Shown: positions 22,773-35,290, counted from the stretch's first letter. The stretch is 64,000 nucleotides of DNA from Panaeolus papilionaceus (GCA_015501605.1 JADNRZ010000010.1:558001-622000); one strand, 5' to 3'. Translations and numbers: made by a program. Notes: generated from the letters alone by a model not told the origin.

Positions 22773-24519
22773 TTAAGCAGTGATACCGTTGAAGGCAAGG
22801 TTGTTGACAGTGCCAGAGGCTGCAAAATACAATCGTTTAGTACCTCCGCAATATGAACGAAGCGTATCTATACTCACGGATGCTAGTAAGAACGCTCTTG
22901 GTGCTCAGGCTCTTGATCTTAGTCTCCATAGCGGCAGGGGAGACGTTTCCGTCCTTGCCAATGAGGTAGGCGACGAGACCAGCGATGTGCGGGGCAGCCA
23001 TGGAAGTACCGGAGATGTTGTTGGTGGCGGTGGTGCTACCGATCCAAGTGGAGGTGATACTAGTTCCGGGGGCGAAGACGTCGACGACGGCACCGTAGTT
23101 CGAGAAGGATGAGCGGACATCGCCGATGGTGGAGGCGCCGACAGTGATGGCAGAGGGAGCACGAGCAGGGGAGGTGTTGGCGGCGTTGGTGTTGGAGTTA
23201 CCAGCAGCTGCGATGACGTGGATACCGGCAGCGGTGAGCTATTGAGTGTGCGTTAGAGTGCAGTTAATGTTGTAGTATTGTAGTACGTACCGATGCGACA
23301 GCGTTATCGAGAGCAGTAGCAGTGCTTCCACCGAGAGACATGGAAACGACTGAGGGACGACCGGAAGCCCTAGCCTGGGAGAGGACCCAGTTCAGGCCAG
23401 AGACGATACCAGAGGTGGCACCAGAGCCAGAGTCGCTGAGGACCTTGACGGCGATGAGGTTGGCACCCTTGGCGACACCATAACGGGTTCCAGCAGCAGT
23501 ACCACTAAGGGATCGAGGAGTGTCCATCAGCATTAACTGTCGTCAAAAGCGTTCGGAATCACTCACGCGCAGTGGGTACCGTGACCATGGCCATCGGAGT
23601 TTCTGTCGAAGATGTTAGAAGGTACGGGGGAGTCAGCAGGAGCCCATCAGTATCTTACCCAAGGTTGTTAAAGCTGGCGCCCCATTTAGCACGGCCACCG
23701 AAGTCGGACTATAACGATGATAAGTGAGAGATAAGATGATATGAGCATCGAATGATACACATACGTGGGCGGTGTAGATACCTGGGCGCCAAGCTCAAGT
23801 CAGCTTCGAATCGAATTATTCGAAAGGTCGTTTACATACCGGTATCTAAAAAGTATATCATGAGTATTCGACTAGACGGTAGAATAAATTGCTGTAGTAC
23901 TCACCAACAATGTAGATATCGACGCCGCTTCCTGCAGAGTCGTCGTAGTTGTAGGTGTAAGTCAAAGCACTGAAGTCAGAGGGGATAAATTAGTGCGATT
24001 CATTAATCAAGGCCGCTAGGAAATAATTCGCTCACGTTGTGGAGGTGCTGGAGAGCTTAGCACGCTGAGAAATGCGCTGAAGACCCCAAGGTGCATTGGT
24101 CCTGAACCAATGTGATTATTCTCGCAGAGATTAGATCTGGGAAGTTGCTTACTGAGTGGCAAAAGCCTCCATGATACCATCCTCAGTGATGAGTTCGACG
24201 TCCTTGGAAGTACGGAGTTCATTGAGGGCAGCCTCATCGAGTTCGACTGAAAAAGGAAGGGGATATTAAATACAATAATTACGAAAGGTGCGTCTGATCG
24301 CATACCAGCAAAACCGTTAACGATATCCCAGTCATCGGTCTTCTTGACCTTGAGCCTGTTGGCCCAGTTACGGCGGGAAGTTCCTTTCTTAAAGTTGACA
24401 ATATATTTGCCAGTGGTCTGACCTTGGTAGCGTTCAACCTCGCGGAGGGCGATAGTTGGGCTGGCCAAAGTGGGAGCAACCAAAGAGACAGCGAGGAAGA
24501 TAGCGGTGAAGAAACGCAT
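22773..24519 (-). CDS. Secreted subtilisin-like serine protease (S8, proteinase K type)
   Basis: Starts at 24519 with a signal peptide (MRFFTAIFLAVSLVAPTLA) followed by an inhibitor I9 prodomain (GKYIVNFKKGTS ... ELNELRTSKDVELITEDGIM-like region). The mature part has the triad in order: Asp in DTGIYTAH, His in DGHGHGTHCAG, Ser in SGTSMAAPH, with the oxyanion Asn in AAAGNSN. The protein ends ASGTVNNLAFNGITA at 22773, at the usual length for extracellular proteinase K relatives. About nine introns break the gene. The DTG motif is split by two of them around a 6-nt exon (ATACCG, 23840-23845): G|AT ACC G|GT gives D-T-G. Role: extracellular protein degradation for nutrition. All key residues are present. 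Confidence 0.92.
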
Positions 24520-24603
24520 ATTGAAGCTGAGCTGGAAGACCGAGGATTGCAGACCGATTATACTCTTCGAAGAAGGGTGGTGAACCGTAGTGTTTACAGC
24601 TCC

Positions 24604-24611
24604 TATTTATA
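24604..24611 (-). promoter_or_regulatory. Candidate TATA box of the subtilase gene
   Basis: The minus strand reads TATAAATA about 85-90 nt before the ATG at 24519. Confidence 0.6.
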
Positions 24612-24619
24612 CAGGGAGT

Positions 24620-26529
24620 ACGAGCCTTGTTCTCTCCATTGATTGTAGCCAAGGATCAAAGCATATGGCTAAAGCCGGGTGGGGAGTAAGAGGTCATCGT
24701 TTCAGCTTTGCATGATTCTTCAGCGGGCTTGGAAGTTGTACATAATCCTGCGCCTTCGTTATTAATTTCGTCTTGGTATACGCACAAAGGAAAGTAGGTC
24801 ATCAGCTTCTATCATGTTCTAAAGGTATGTTTTCAATCCCTTAAAAATCGATTAATCATAGCTCGATGGTTGAAAAACAGCCAAAAAAAATTGAAGAAAC
24901 AATGGGCGCACCAGGGAGTACAGAAGCATCGCCTTTCAACTGTCTTTGAAGTACAGACCTGCCAAAAACCATGAATGCAGGTAAGACTTATCCAAAAATA
25001 CGTTCAGAAAATCCCTAGGCCGATAAGCTGCAGTGCTTCTCGCTATCATGCCAAGATTTGCCAGAAGCCAGTGCCATAAACGATCAATAAGCAGTTGACG
25101 ATGAAAGAAGTACAATGCGTCAGAATAGGTTCCTCAATGTGATCAACAAAGTCCAGCCGTAGTCGATCAACAACATGGATAAGGCGCCATTGAGCAGAGT
25201 TCCACATGCAACACAAGTCCCAGTTAGAGCACCCCCCACGATGCACATGAAGTTCGCGAGATAAGTAACGACAGTCAATAAATGCTCGCATGTGTCAATC
25301 GACAGGAATAGAAGAATATTTATCTTTCCTTGGGCGCGGCAAAGGAGAAGCTCGAATTGCAGGATGAACATCATGTAGACGCGCAATTCAGTAAAGTGCA
25401 ACCAACACAGTACGTTCCACGGGTGACCAGCCAAGCAGGGATAGATGGCGTCATTCATGCACAGCTAGTTGCACATGGACGACGATGTTGTGAACGAAGG
25501 AAGCATGGGTACCTGCTCAGGCATCAAGATCGATTGTCATAGCCGTCTGCTCGAACCGCGTGGACTCTTATCGCAACCACTAGCAGCTTCCATAGCAGGT
25601 CAACGTCCAAACTCGGCATCCTTTAAGGGGTGAGATACAGAGCAGAGGTGTTACCTGATGTGCCATTATCTGAAGTGTGTGTGCACATGATAATTTAAGG
25701 GCAGATACGCATCCAGAGACCTTAGCCAACGTTCCGGTAGATGAAAGCAGAGGTGAGTAAGAACAAGCCACATTGCGGCACAACAAGATGCTGCAGTGTG
25801 ACAGGTCACCAATCCTGGTCATAAGACTGTCAATGTGACAGCGACAGGAACATATGGAGGCTCTGGGCCTTGTGTAGTCTGGTTCAGCTTCACCAATCGA
25901 AAGCCTAATCGAAGGCAATAATGAGCGCAGCAGCTTAGATATCATCATCACAGCTAAGCCCATTAATTCTCCGAATTTGCGTCAGCTGAGGCGACACATC
26001 CGCTACGTCCCTCCCGGCTCACCGTCATATGGGACTCAATCGCTTTACGGGGTACAAAGGCTTCAGATGATGGATGGCTCGATCATTCCATCGAGGAAAC
26101 CTTTCGAATGCATATTCTATAATTCGTTATAAAGGGGTGTATCAGCAGTTCAAATTGGAGACCCTTCGTGGCTGGTCGGTCCAAGTCCTCGTCTACAAGA
26201 TAGGGGTATTTCCCGTGAACTTGAACGAATTAGGGATCAAGGAACTTTAAGGAGTCGAAGTCTTTGGGTTATCTCCCAGAACTTGTACATCCGATAATAG
26301 AGTAATAGTGAAGATAAAGATAAAGTCAGAATACCTGTCTCTGATAGAATCTGCTTGTCAACATGCACCGTCGGGTCAGCATTGCCTATCACTCGTCTTA
26401 AATCAGACTTCCAAATGGATTATCATGCAGAATTCCTATATATGTATATTCCATATATTTGAAGTGTGAATAATGATTTGGGTATCCATCCGCCATTGAG
26501 AAATACCAAATGTAGAGCATCACTCGCTC
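24620..26529. other. 1.9-kb gene-poor stretch
   Basis: Subtilase upstream region followed by DNA without a supported gene. A minus-strand frame at 25120-25458 is hydrophobic (ELRVYMMFILQFELLL..., TVVTYLANFMCIVGGALTG) and faintly recalls membrane-protein relics of agaricomycetes. It lacks clear motifs or splice joins, so I do not call it. 25580-25963 is a long minus frame of unclear meaning. Confidence 0.35.
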
Positions 26530-28828
26530 TCAGTTCCTCGTTGCAAAAATCGACATCCCCTCGGCCAAACTCCTCGGGTCCACCACCCAGATTACAGCCT
26601 TCGACCTCACATATGCGTCTTCAGTTTCATCCTTATCCAACTCCGAGTCCTCGTGAGACTGCCACCCCACCCCTCTCACCTCCCTCAAAATCGTCTTCAC
26701 ACTCGTTCGGTTCGCAGTAAGCGTCGTCCACTCCCTCTCTGCACCTCTCAACATACTCTCCACCGTATGCGCCGTGAGTCGTGGGTTGGCCTTGGTGACC
26801 TTGGCACGTTGAATCTGGACATCGGGGTTAAATCCGTCGAGGGGTTTAATCGTCGAGGGACCAAGGTCCGGTTCGATGGCTGGAGTTGTAGATGTGGAAG
26901 GAACGGAGACGACGTCCTCAGGAAGAGACCGGGGATGTGGAACAGGTCCCTCCGAAAGCATATCGACACAAACCTTCTCCAAGACGCTAGAGAAAGGCGC
27001 TTTCTTCTCCACCAACGGGGCCTGCTCACCTCTTTCCATCTCATCCTCGAAAATCCGAACTGGAAGTAGAGGCACGAACCCACTCTGAAACCTCGAATCA
27101 AACCAATAAAGCTTCTCAGCCTCCGCCAAATCCAGCTTTTCAGCGTTCTTATCCCAACCCGCATTGGAAGCCTCGGCGAGTGAAGGAACCTGGAACAATC
27201 CCTTGGCCCGGCGTCGTTCATAAACCCCACCGATTTTGGCGACTATGCCAAGACATCGATCTCGCGCCTCTCGTGTCGTCCAAAACGCAACCTTAGGGCG
27301 GAGTCCATTGGATCGAATGGCCTCATCCTGGATTCCTTCCTCGATCCTATCATGCAACTCCTGAAGCATCCCTTTCCCCATTTCCTGCAGAAGTTGGTTC
27401 GTCAATGACCTAGCATGCTTGAATAGATCGCGCGGAAGGTCGTTGATATCCGTCTCGAGCGCTTCAGCCGTCAATTTGGACCACAGAGCCGGCGTCGGCG
27501 ACTCAGAGCCATCTTTCATGGGCTCTGTTGGTGTAGACGTGCCACTGGCCCCCTTCGTATCTCGTTTGGTATGTTTACCGCTCATACCTCCCATCTTCCG
27601 TTGTTTAGCCTTCCATTCGCGGTATTCAGGAGGCGGCACGAATCGTCCGTTAGCTTCTTCGATCGAGGATGGAAGTGGGGCGTGTGTCAGGTCTGAAATG
27701 AGAGCGATAAGGACAGAAAGATCCAGGTTGATGTTGGTAGTGGGCACGAAATCAGAAGTCGAGAAAGAAAGTTGGGATTCGGGGCGATTGTGAGCTCGCT
27801 TCAGTGCTTTGTCTTCCAGCTCGTTAATTAGAGTTTGGGGATGCTCTCCCAGTTCAACGGTGACACCAAGATCTTTGATGAGCAGAATAGTCCCGCCGAT
27901 TCGCTTGTCAACGGGATCTCCATGAGAAGTCAAGGCTGCAGGGTCCAAACGAGTGAGTCGTAGAGTAACCTTCGGAATGTATTGTATTCCATTGACGAGG
28001 ACAGGGTTGGCATTTGCCGCAGTTAGAAGAGATCGAGCCATGCGTATGACGGAGTTGTCCAGGGGCGGTGGGGATGAATTCAAGTTGTCTGCTTCGTCTT
28101 CTGCCTCCGAATCCGTATCGGCCAGGTACGAGTCTATTTCGCAGAACTCGGATAACAAACGTGAATTTTTGATCCTATGAAGACGAGCTTTAATAAGGTT
28201 ATGTTTGTACGACATGTTGAACTTACGTGTTGACGCGAATCCAACGGCGTCCACCGTCTGCCACGACATCAACTTTTGCAGCTGGTGGATGACGCTTCCC
28301 TCCTGTTATGCGTTTTGCTTTACCAGTGCTCACCCCAGCATCCTGTCGAGGATCCCCAGAAGGGGATTCCAAGAACGTTTTAAAGATATTCACAACAGGC
28401 TGCGGTGCACAGAGCACCTCGTTCCAAACAGCAATTACGTATGGTGCGTTGGTAGAGAGGGGTGGTAACGACTCGCTGTTGGGTTGATCTAGGAACTACT
28501 GTGTAAGGAAACGTCAGATGATGAGTCCCCTGTATCGGACATTCAGCCATGAAGTCCACACCTTTTGGAGAACATCCATATCAATACCGATGTCCTCCTT
28601 CAGCTTCCTCAATCCTGGTATCGGTTCAGGATGAAGCCATGATGTTGCATTTTCCGTGGTCTCTCCCTCCTTGTTGTCTTGCTTTGAAACAACTCCCAAT
28701 GCCTCGTACGATGAGTCAATGATTGGAGGTCTAGGTGTAAGTGGTTGAAAGTGTGTGATGACTTCAGAAATAGATTCTAGACGAGCTCTTAGGTTTAGCA
28801 AATCGTCATGAGTATTTGAAGGGGACAT
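26530..28828 (-). CDS. DUF1308 / C7orf25-like (UPF0415) protein, 726 aa
   Basis: Three exons on the minus strand: 28828-28562, 28495-28227 and 28174-26530, totalling 727 codons with stop. The motif VDVVADGGRRWIRVNT around residues 155-170 matches the N-terminal signature of the C7orf25/UPF0415 family as I know it (VDxVADGGxxWxKV). NINLDLSVLIALISDLTH corresponds to the start of the family's C-terminal DUF1308 (PIN-like) region, in which LDVTTLITYVSNL is typical. A lysine-rich, low-complexity insert (KAKQRKMGG... STPTEP) interrupts the middle, and the end SKAVIWVVDPRSLAEGM closes the domain. The family is widely conserved in eukaryotes and poorly characterised; no activity is claimed. Confidence 0.75.
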
Positions 28829-28990
28829 ATTGGGCGCTTAGTTGAGCTAGACGAGCGTTGATAGAAAAGATTGTTGTAGATGGTGAAGAAGAGAACGCGC
28901 TGATTGTGTCCCTGCCAAATTAGTCACAAGTTGGTGCGAATTATAATTTTATCCAAATTCGGGGAAATTGTGCACGAATATTGGAGGAGA

Positions 28991-29120
28991 CTAGATTAGA
29001 TTAGATTACGTGGATCTCGATGCCTTCATACATTTTTACGGAGACGGCAGGAAACACCTGCTGCACCAGCCTGTAACCAGGGTTCGGGGTGTACTGACAC
29101 CAAATTAGCAAACTCATAGG
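28991..29120 (-). repeat. SINE-like short repeat with (AATCT)n tail, copy 1
   Basis: On the minus strand a ~110-nt body containing CTGGTGCAGCAG ends in AATCTAATCTAATCTA. Copy 2 at 35551-35726 has the same order: TAGCA/ACCAAA-like start, CTGGCGCAGCAG, then GATCC and the AATCT tail. Short tail repeats are a SINE hallmark; a pol III head is not proven. Confidence 0.45.
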
Positions 29121-30839
29121 ACTTTTTACTTTCTTGTTGTCTAGGCAAGACAGGGCTCATCCCAGCATAAGCGTGGACAGCTATCAGAGCTGCCCATTAG
29201 AGGATGGGCTCGACATTCGCTACCCTCGTCAGTTTGCCCCTGCCATTATAAGTACTACTGTACCTGCATTAAAGTCTGTATCGTAGACCTAGTTATATAT
29301 AGCTATCACCTTCATCTCCTCGCTTAAATTGGGTCTCGTATCCTGATATAAGGTCTACGGTGAAGCCTCCGATTCCCCGCCTATTCATTGCAAATGTCGA
29401 GCGCTTCCCAACTGAGATGTTGAAGATCCAGTATGCACTGGGTGAAACTATTCGCCAAAGTACTGGATTAAGCGTAAACCTCCTCTACAGCTCGTTCCAA
29501 GTGTCCATTGATTATTCTGATCATTGTAAATGATCCATTGTTCAGATACCTTCTCTTATAGTGGCTGGGTTCAGTTATGACATCGCCTCCGCGGGACCTC
29601 CATGAGCGTTGGACGTCAACGATCTACCGAATGCCGCTTATGAAGCGGCTAGCGTTGAATTCCGCCATCTGCATATTTTCCATAAGCACACAGAACCTAG
29701 TATAGAACACGTATGCACTAGACACATTATACCAAGAATTGCGAGCTTGTGTTTCGTTGTAAATCCGAATTTATAGCGTGAGTGACCGCTCGAAAGTAAG
29801 TCACCAAGTCGGCGATTACTTCAGACATGGAGGTTCGCATCGATGCTCACACTACTGCCATCGTGCCACAATAAATATCTTCAACAGGTAATATTCAACA
29901 CATAGAATCCGGCGCTCGTAATCGGAGCTCAATGCTTTCTCCTTGACATCTCCCTTCACCCATGGAGTGGATCGTTGGAAGAGAGGAACAAGCACATTGC
30001 CGCCGATTGAGGTGACCTATATTTAGGTTTTACCCACGCCTAGGACATTGCCGGGGAGGGTCAGTTGGAAATTGACAGGAGATATGGTCGTCGTTGTCTT
30101 TGTTTCTAACCACATCCTTGTTCAAGATATTCGCATTTTGTCTCTATTTCTCTCCGAAAACCTATCCGATAATGATGGTTTTAAAATTTAACTGGTTCTG
30201 ACGGCCCATTCAGTTATAAATGAAACCTGGAAGCGCTGCCAGATGCCAACATTTCCGGGGTAAGCATCGGGTGCCTACATCCGTCAAGGCAAAGGTCGTT
30301 TCAATTGAAAGCAGCCAGTTTGACATGGTGGTATGAGAAATAGTGCGTTTTATTCTTCCTGAACCTCCAATGGGATTTTTTGCTGTAAAAATTTGCTGCG
30401 GCATGCGCTATTTTGTTATTCTACGCCCTGCGACAGGCATACTATCAAATCATTTCACCGTTCACTGACACCAACCTTACAGGCGTGTACTTGTTTAAAA
30501 CACTATGTTTCGATGCTGCGTTCGCGCAGAACAAACATATGCTACATTTCATTGAAAATCTTTCAATAAGGCTGGCCGGCAAGCACGTGGGCATTCCGAT
30601 TGGTTCGACAAATCAAGCTCTAAGCAAAAGCCGCCGCTGTAAGAATGCAGACCCCATAATCAACGTGCCTCAGAGCCTCCTCACTTCTCAGCGGCCAACA
30701 ATCCCGTTCCAGTCGTTTATACGAGCTCTCTACATGTATTGTTCAAGGAGATTACTCTTAAGAGAAAGCTTTCATTTGTCAACATCTTGCTGCATTCAAT
30801 CCGTTCCACATCCATTCCAAGATCATATCCGACTTCGCG
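29121..30839. other. 1.7-kb intergenic region before the phytase
   Basis: No gene supported. A plus-strand frame at 30413-30868 overlaps the phytase start in another frame and has no family features. The 3' part is presumably the phytase promoter; no convincing TATA box. Confidence 0.4.
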
Positions 30840-32864
30840 ATGCCCAAAACCTTGAAAAAAGGAGTTAAAGCTGTCTCCATGAGTTCACAGCGTCCCAAAA
30901 TAGAGTCGCTTCCTCTCTTGTTGGCACCAGAGGCTCACATGCATTTATTTGGTGTCAAGGAACACGGAACGATGCATCATCAGCCTAGGAATCACGAAGC
31001 GAGTGTCGACGTTCGCGTAAACGGTCGCTTCCTCAGCTCCTTCCACAAGGATTACGACAGCTCTACCCTTGCTAGGCAAGACTCGCGACTATATTATGGG
31101 ACAATTCTTCCGTCTTACACTTCTCATCCGAGGCCCCGTCAATATCCTGTCTTTTTGCTCCCACTGACTGCCTGTGTTGGCATTACCATGCTTCTCTCTA
31201 TCCTCGCTGTTCCCTCAATCTTCGCTTTGGGCGGTTTCGCTCTACCACCCCAGCCAGCTGGGCCACCTGCTCCAAGACAGACTAACTTTGCACCACCAGA
31301 TATACAGCACTCTTGGGCAGCCTATACGCCGTACTTCTCCGTGGAGAACTACGTCGCACCCCCAAAGGATTGTAAGATCGATCAAGTACGTCTACATCAT
31401 TTTAAACCTCGTTACCTTTGCTTAAAATGTTTATGGCCACCTAGGTGAACATTGTAGGTCGTTTATCCAATCTCATCGTGCAATTTGGAATCATGGTTAT
31501 CATAGATCCAGCGACATGGTGCCCGATTCCCCACATCCGGCGCATCAAAGAGAATCATCGCTGCTGTTAACAAGCTGAAGGCTGCAACACAATACACAGA
31601 CCCAGCATTTGATTTCCTGACCAACTATACCTATGCACTCGGACAGGACGATCTAGTTCCGTTTGGCGCCTTCCAGTGAGTAAAATTGCTATCATGTTTG
31701 ATCTTATGTCAAATGGATACAAATCATAGGTCAAACGGAGCTGGGCAAGAAGCTTTCCGACGATATAACAAATTAGTGTCGAAAAAGTCTATACCATTTG
31801 TTCGGTCAGACAACTCAAATCGAGTTGTAGATTCTGCTACCAATTGGACATCTGGTGCATTGCAACCCTCATACTCAATGATCCAACACTGATTTTGTTT
31901 GGCAGGCTTCTCGTTTGCCAGCAATCATGTATTCAACCCTGTCTTATCTGTCATCTTGGACTCAAATGTGGGCCTTTTCACCATTGGAGTCGCGACAGTC
32001 TTCATAAACCTTTTGATTTTGTTCCTCAGTTCAATGACACCTTGGATGACAGCATGTGCCCAAATGCGGGATCCTCCGATCCTCAAACCAATACCTGGAC
32101 TGCTATTTACGGAGCACCTGTCGCAGACCGATTAAACTCCAAAGCTATTGGAGCAAATATCGTGCCTGCGGATGTATCCAACCTTATACCTCTGTGTGCT
32201 TTTGAAACCGTCGTCCAAGAAACCTTGAGCCCGTTCTGCAACTTATTTACCCCGGACGAATTCGCGGGTTTTGAATACTTTGGAGATCTCGACAAATTTT
32301 ATGGGACTGGGTACGTCTTTCAGATGATCAGGGATATTCGTTCTAACAAGCTAGTCTAGGTATGGACAAGAGTTAGGAGCCGTTCAGGGAGTTGGATACG
32401 TCAACGAACTTTTGGCGAGACTTACAGGACAACCGGTTCAAGACGCGACTCAGACCAACAGGACCCTTGACGCATCTCCAATTACCTTCCCACTGGATCG
32501 CACCATCTATGCCGACTTTTCACACGATAACCAGATGATTGCTATCTACACGGCTATGGGGCTCTTCAAACAAGCCGTGCCGTTAGATCCCACCAACCCC
32601 AACCCAAGCAGAACCTGGATCGCGAGTCACCTTACTTCCTTCAGCGCGAGAATGGTCACTGAACGCCTGTCGTGCAAAGTTAAAGGCAAGGGCAAGCCCA
32701 AGGATCAACCATTTGTGAGAGTCCTTGTCAATGATGCCGTTCAGCCTCTGGAATTCTGCGGGGGTGATGCACAAGGACTTTGTCAGCTGGACGCGTTCGT
32801 GGAGAGTCAGTCCTACGCCCGAAATAACGGCGAGGGAGATTTTGAAAAATGCTTTTCATCATAA
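30840..32864 (+). CDS. Histidine acid phosphatase, basidiomycete phytase (565 aa)
   Basis: Exons 30840-31385, 31445-31453, 31506-31675, 31730-31854, 31906-31967, 32030-32310 and 32360-32864 sum to 1698 nt. The active-site motif RHGARFPTSG follows VNIIQ, and FSHDN supplies the catalytic His-Asp pair; GAVQGVGYVNELLARLTG and DSSTNWT-like (DSATNWTS) segments are typical of basidiomycete phytases. Conserved cysteines (DCKID, MCPNAG, LCAFE, FCNLF, FCGGD, LCQLD) fit the disulfide pattern. The reaction is stepwise release of phosphate from phytate outside the cell. The chosen start gives a ~115-residue N-terminus with a hydrophobic anchor (VFLLPLTACVGITMLLSILA), i.e. a type II membrane form. An internal ATG at about 31190 (MLLSILAVPSIFALGG) would give an ordinary signal peptide. 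Exon 2 is only 9 nt (GTGAACATT). Confidence 0.9.
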
Positions 32865-33620
32865 GGTGTTGTGGCGTTTTCTGTTTGGAAATAGGAATCA
32901 GATAAACGGTGCCCGGTTATATATTCTCTGATGTTAGTTATGTGTTATTATATGCTCACTATTTTAATAGCCATCGTTCACAGTTCGATCCTTGTTTTGC
33001 TTCTCAGGGCGGTTATGCAGATAGGCACGATATTCTCACTCTCTGGAGGAAATGTCCCTGCGGAGTGAGATATTGGCGGATCATGTGGATTGAAATGAAC
33101 TACGTTCTCAGCTATGGGTGAAGCCTGAGCTTGTTTTGCTGATGCTAGCTTGGGAATGACTCACAGCGACTATTTGCTGCTTCAACAAGGTTGTGCTTCA
33201 AAGCTCCAAGTGGCAACACCTGTCAAACCTGCCATATGCGTCTTACCCAATGTCGATCCTCACTTGACTCCTTCTGTCTAAAGCGCGCAATATGGCCCCG
33301 CTTGTGCCTGAATTAACCGTCTTACAGGCGTTCTCTGGGTTATTTTGGGATTTTAACTCGGCCGCGATGGTGGCCTGAAGAGGATTGTGTCTCCCAAGGT
33401 CAAATTTATCGTTCTATCTATAGTTTTCTAATTGATTGTTAATTCCCCTATCTATTAGTGTTCACTAGCTTCATTCCAGGAAGCTGCAGCATCCTGTTGA
33501 ACCATGGGACCAACCATAGGGTGAGATTTGCTTAAATACTGCATCTGCTGATTGAACTAGGGCAATTGCTCCTTCCCTGCGATTCATCTCTCACAGTTTT
33601 CGAACTAGCGGAGCAATAAT
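32865..33620. other. Intergenic region between phytase and transporter
   Basis: 3' flank of the phytase and upstream region of the next gene. No frame or RNA gene supported; a TTAAATACT word near 33529 could be a weak TATA element. Confidence 0.4.
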
Positions 33621-34508
33621 ATGTCCACCGATAAACACGACGTCGAAGAAGGCTGGAGGGAGACCGTCCCTCGTCCTTCTAGGATTGCCAATGCTGGTCC
33701 TGCGTAAGTTCCAACACTCACCTGTCAACGACTCCATTTACGCCTCGTCCTCATCATGCCCTTGACAGTGGAATCTTCTCATTCGCATCGACAACGTTCA
33801 TGCTATCTATGTTCAATGCCAACGCTCGAGGAATTCATACTCCAAACGTTGTCGTGGGTATGGCTCTTTTCACTGGTGGCCTACTGCAATTTATGGCCGG
33901 CATGTGGGAGTTCCCAAGAGGAAATGTTTTTGGTGCCACAGGTACGCACGCAGCGGGTTCTGTTCTCTGCCCCTGATTGTCCTCACCTCGATATTCTCAG
34001 CCTTCTCGTCCTACGGATGCTTCTGGATGTCCTACGCTACCATTCTTATCCCTGCTTCTGGGATCACTGCTGCCTATTCAGATCCCCAGGAATTCAATAA
34101 CGCAGTCGGTATCTTCCTCGTCACCTGGATGATGGTGACTGTGTTCTTCACGTATGTCTTGTTTCTTGATTGCAGAAACTTTCTTTGAACAGCGCTCATC
34201 GTTCTTATTCTCTACAGTATTATTGTCCTCCGCAAAAACCTATCGTTTGTCGTTCTTTTGTCTGTCCTCGCAGTCACGTTTGCTCTTCTGGCAGCAGGGA
34301 GCTTCACTGGCAACATCAAGTACGTCGATTCTAATGCAACTTATTACACAAGAGTTACTGACGAACCGAATTTGTCAATAGGGTCACGAAGGCAGGCGGT
34401 GGAGTGGGTATTGTGGTGGCCTTCATTGCATACTACATTGGCATCGGTGAAATGCTAGCCGCAGAGAAGAAGCCAGTTGCATACCTACCTAGGGGCGTTT
34501 GGGATTGA
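33621..34508 (+). CDS. GPR1/FUN34/YaaH family transporter (acetate/ammonium type), 211 aa
   Basis: Five exons (33621-33703, 33769-33941, 34001-34151, 34218-34319, 34382-34508) total 636 nt. The protein has a short cytosolic N-terminus (MSTDKHDVEEGWRET) and six helices: FASTTFMLSMFNANARGI, VVVGMALFTGGLLQFMAGMWEF, SSYGCFWMSYATILIPA, FLVTWMMVTVFFTII, SFVVLLSVLAVTFALLAAG and GIVVAFIAYYIGIGEML. The family motif near the start is usually NPxPLGL; here it reads NAGPAGI, so the proline and the leucines differ. GNVFGAT and GEMLAAE are well kept. Members import acetate or affect ammonium export at the plasma membrane; the substrate here is not proven. Confidence 0.88.
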
Positions 34509-34809
34509 AACCTCCACTTAAATCAAGTCTAGTCATGAATTTAGTGACGAAATATGGCCCTTGTGCCAATGACCCTTGACTTTCCACATCTGAATGAATA
34601 ATATTTATTTTTCTGCGATTACAATTTGCAAGTATTCTAACTTGGACGTTTGGACTATCGACGAAGAAACATCTGGAAGGAATGGTACCAGCTTTACGTT
34701 CTGGCGGGGTAGCTAACACATAGAAATGGTCGAATATAGTTGATATTATGCGTGCCCTTGGAGAATGGCCACTCGTGGCCCTAATGAGCCTTCGAAATAT
34801 GTACGAGAA

Positions 34810-35290
34810 TGGATTATTTGTCATGCCGTCGTGCCAAGACCCTCGAACTTATTCAACACGATTATTGGTTCAGCGTGTTAAAGGTCAAACCATTCAGACA
34901 CAAGCCTTTCGGCCTTCTCTCACCCAACGCTACCTCTTCACAAATAGGCAAATTATTTTAGCTGATCCCATCACGAATTTACCGCGTTCACGCGACTACG
35001 GCTCTCTCTTCGTTGTAGTGGATCGCCTCGAAGATGGGGAGACTGGTATCGGCTGTCAAAAGGTCACATCCAAAGGATTAGCTCATATTTATTGATATCA
35101 CATCTGGAAGAACTGTTGGGTTACCTGTTTGCATAATGTTCAAATGTACCAAAGAACTCAACAGTATCCTCGGCATCGACGACAACGTTTCCATTGCATT
35201 TGGACTTCCAACCGACGGACAAACCAAACGCGTTAATCAAGAAGTCGAACTTTATCTGCGTCTTTTCTGTTTCGATTGCCAACATAATTA
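34810..35290 (+). pseudogene. Ty3/gypsy integrase relic
   Basis: ADPITNLPRSRDYGSLFVVV followed by DRL (near 34962-35030) matches the start of the gypsy integrase core (DFITxLPxSxGYDSxxVVVDRLTK). About 150 nt on, in a different frame, LGIDDNVSIAFGLPTDGQTK then RVNQEVELYL (near 35172-35265) matches the later core with its DGQTERVNQ motif. The distance is too short and frames differ, so internal sequence is deleted. No LTRs, RT or gag were found nearby. Confidence 0.75.

Noticed and set aside
25120..25458. Hydrophobic 112-codon minus-strand frame as a membrane protein gene
   Set aside because: Lacks recognisable family motifs, upstream exons or a sensible N-terminus; could be a relic but evidence is too thin.
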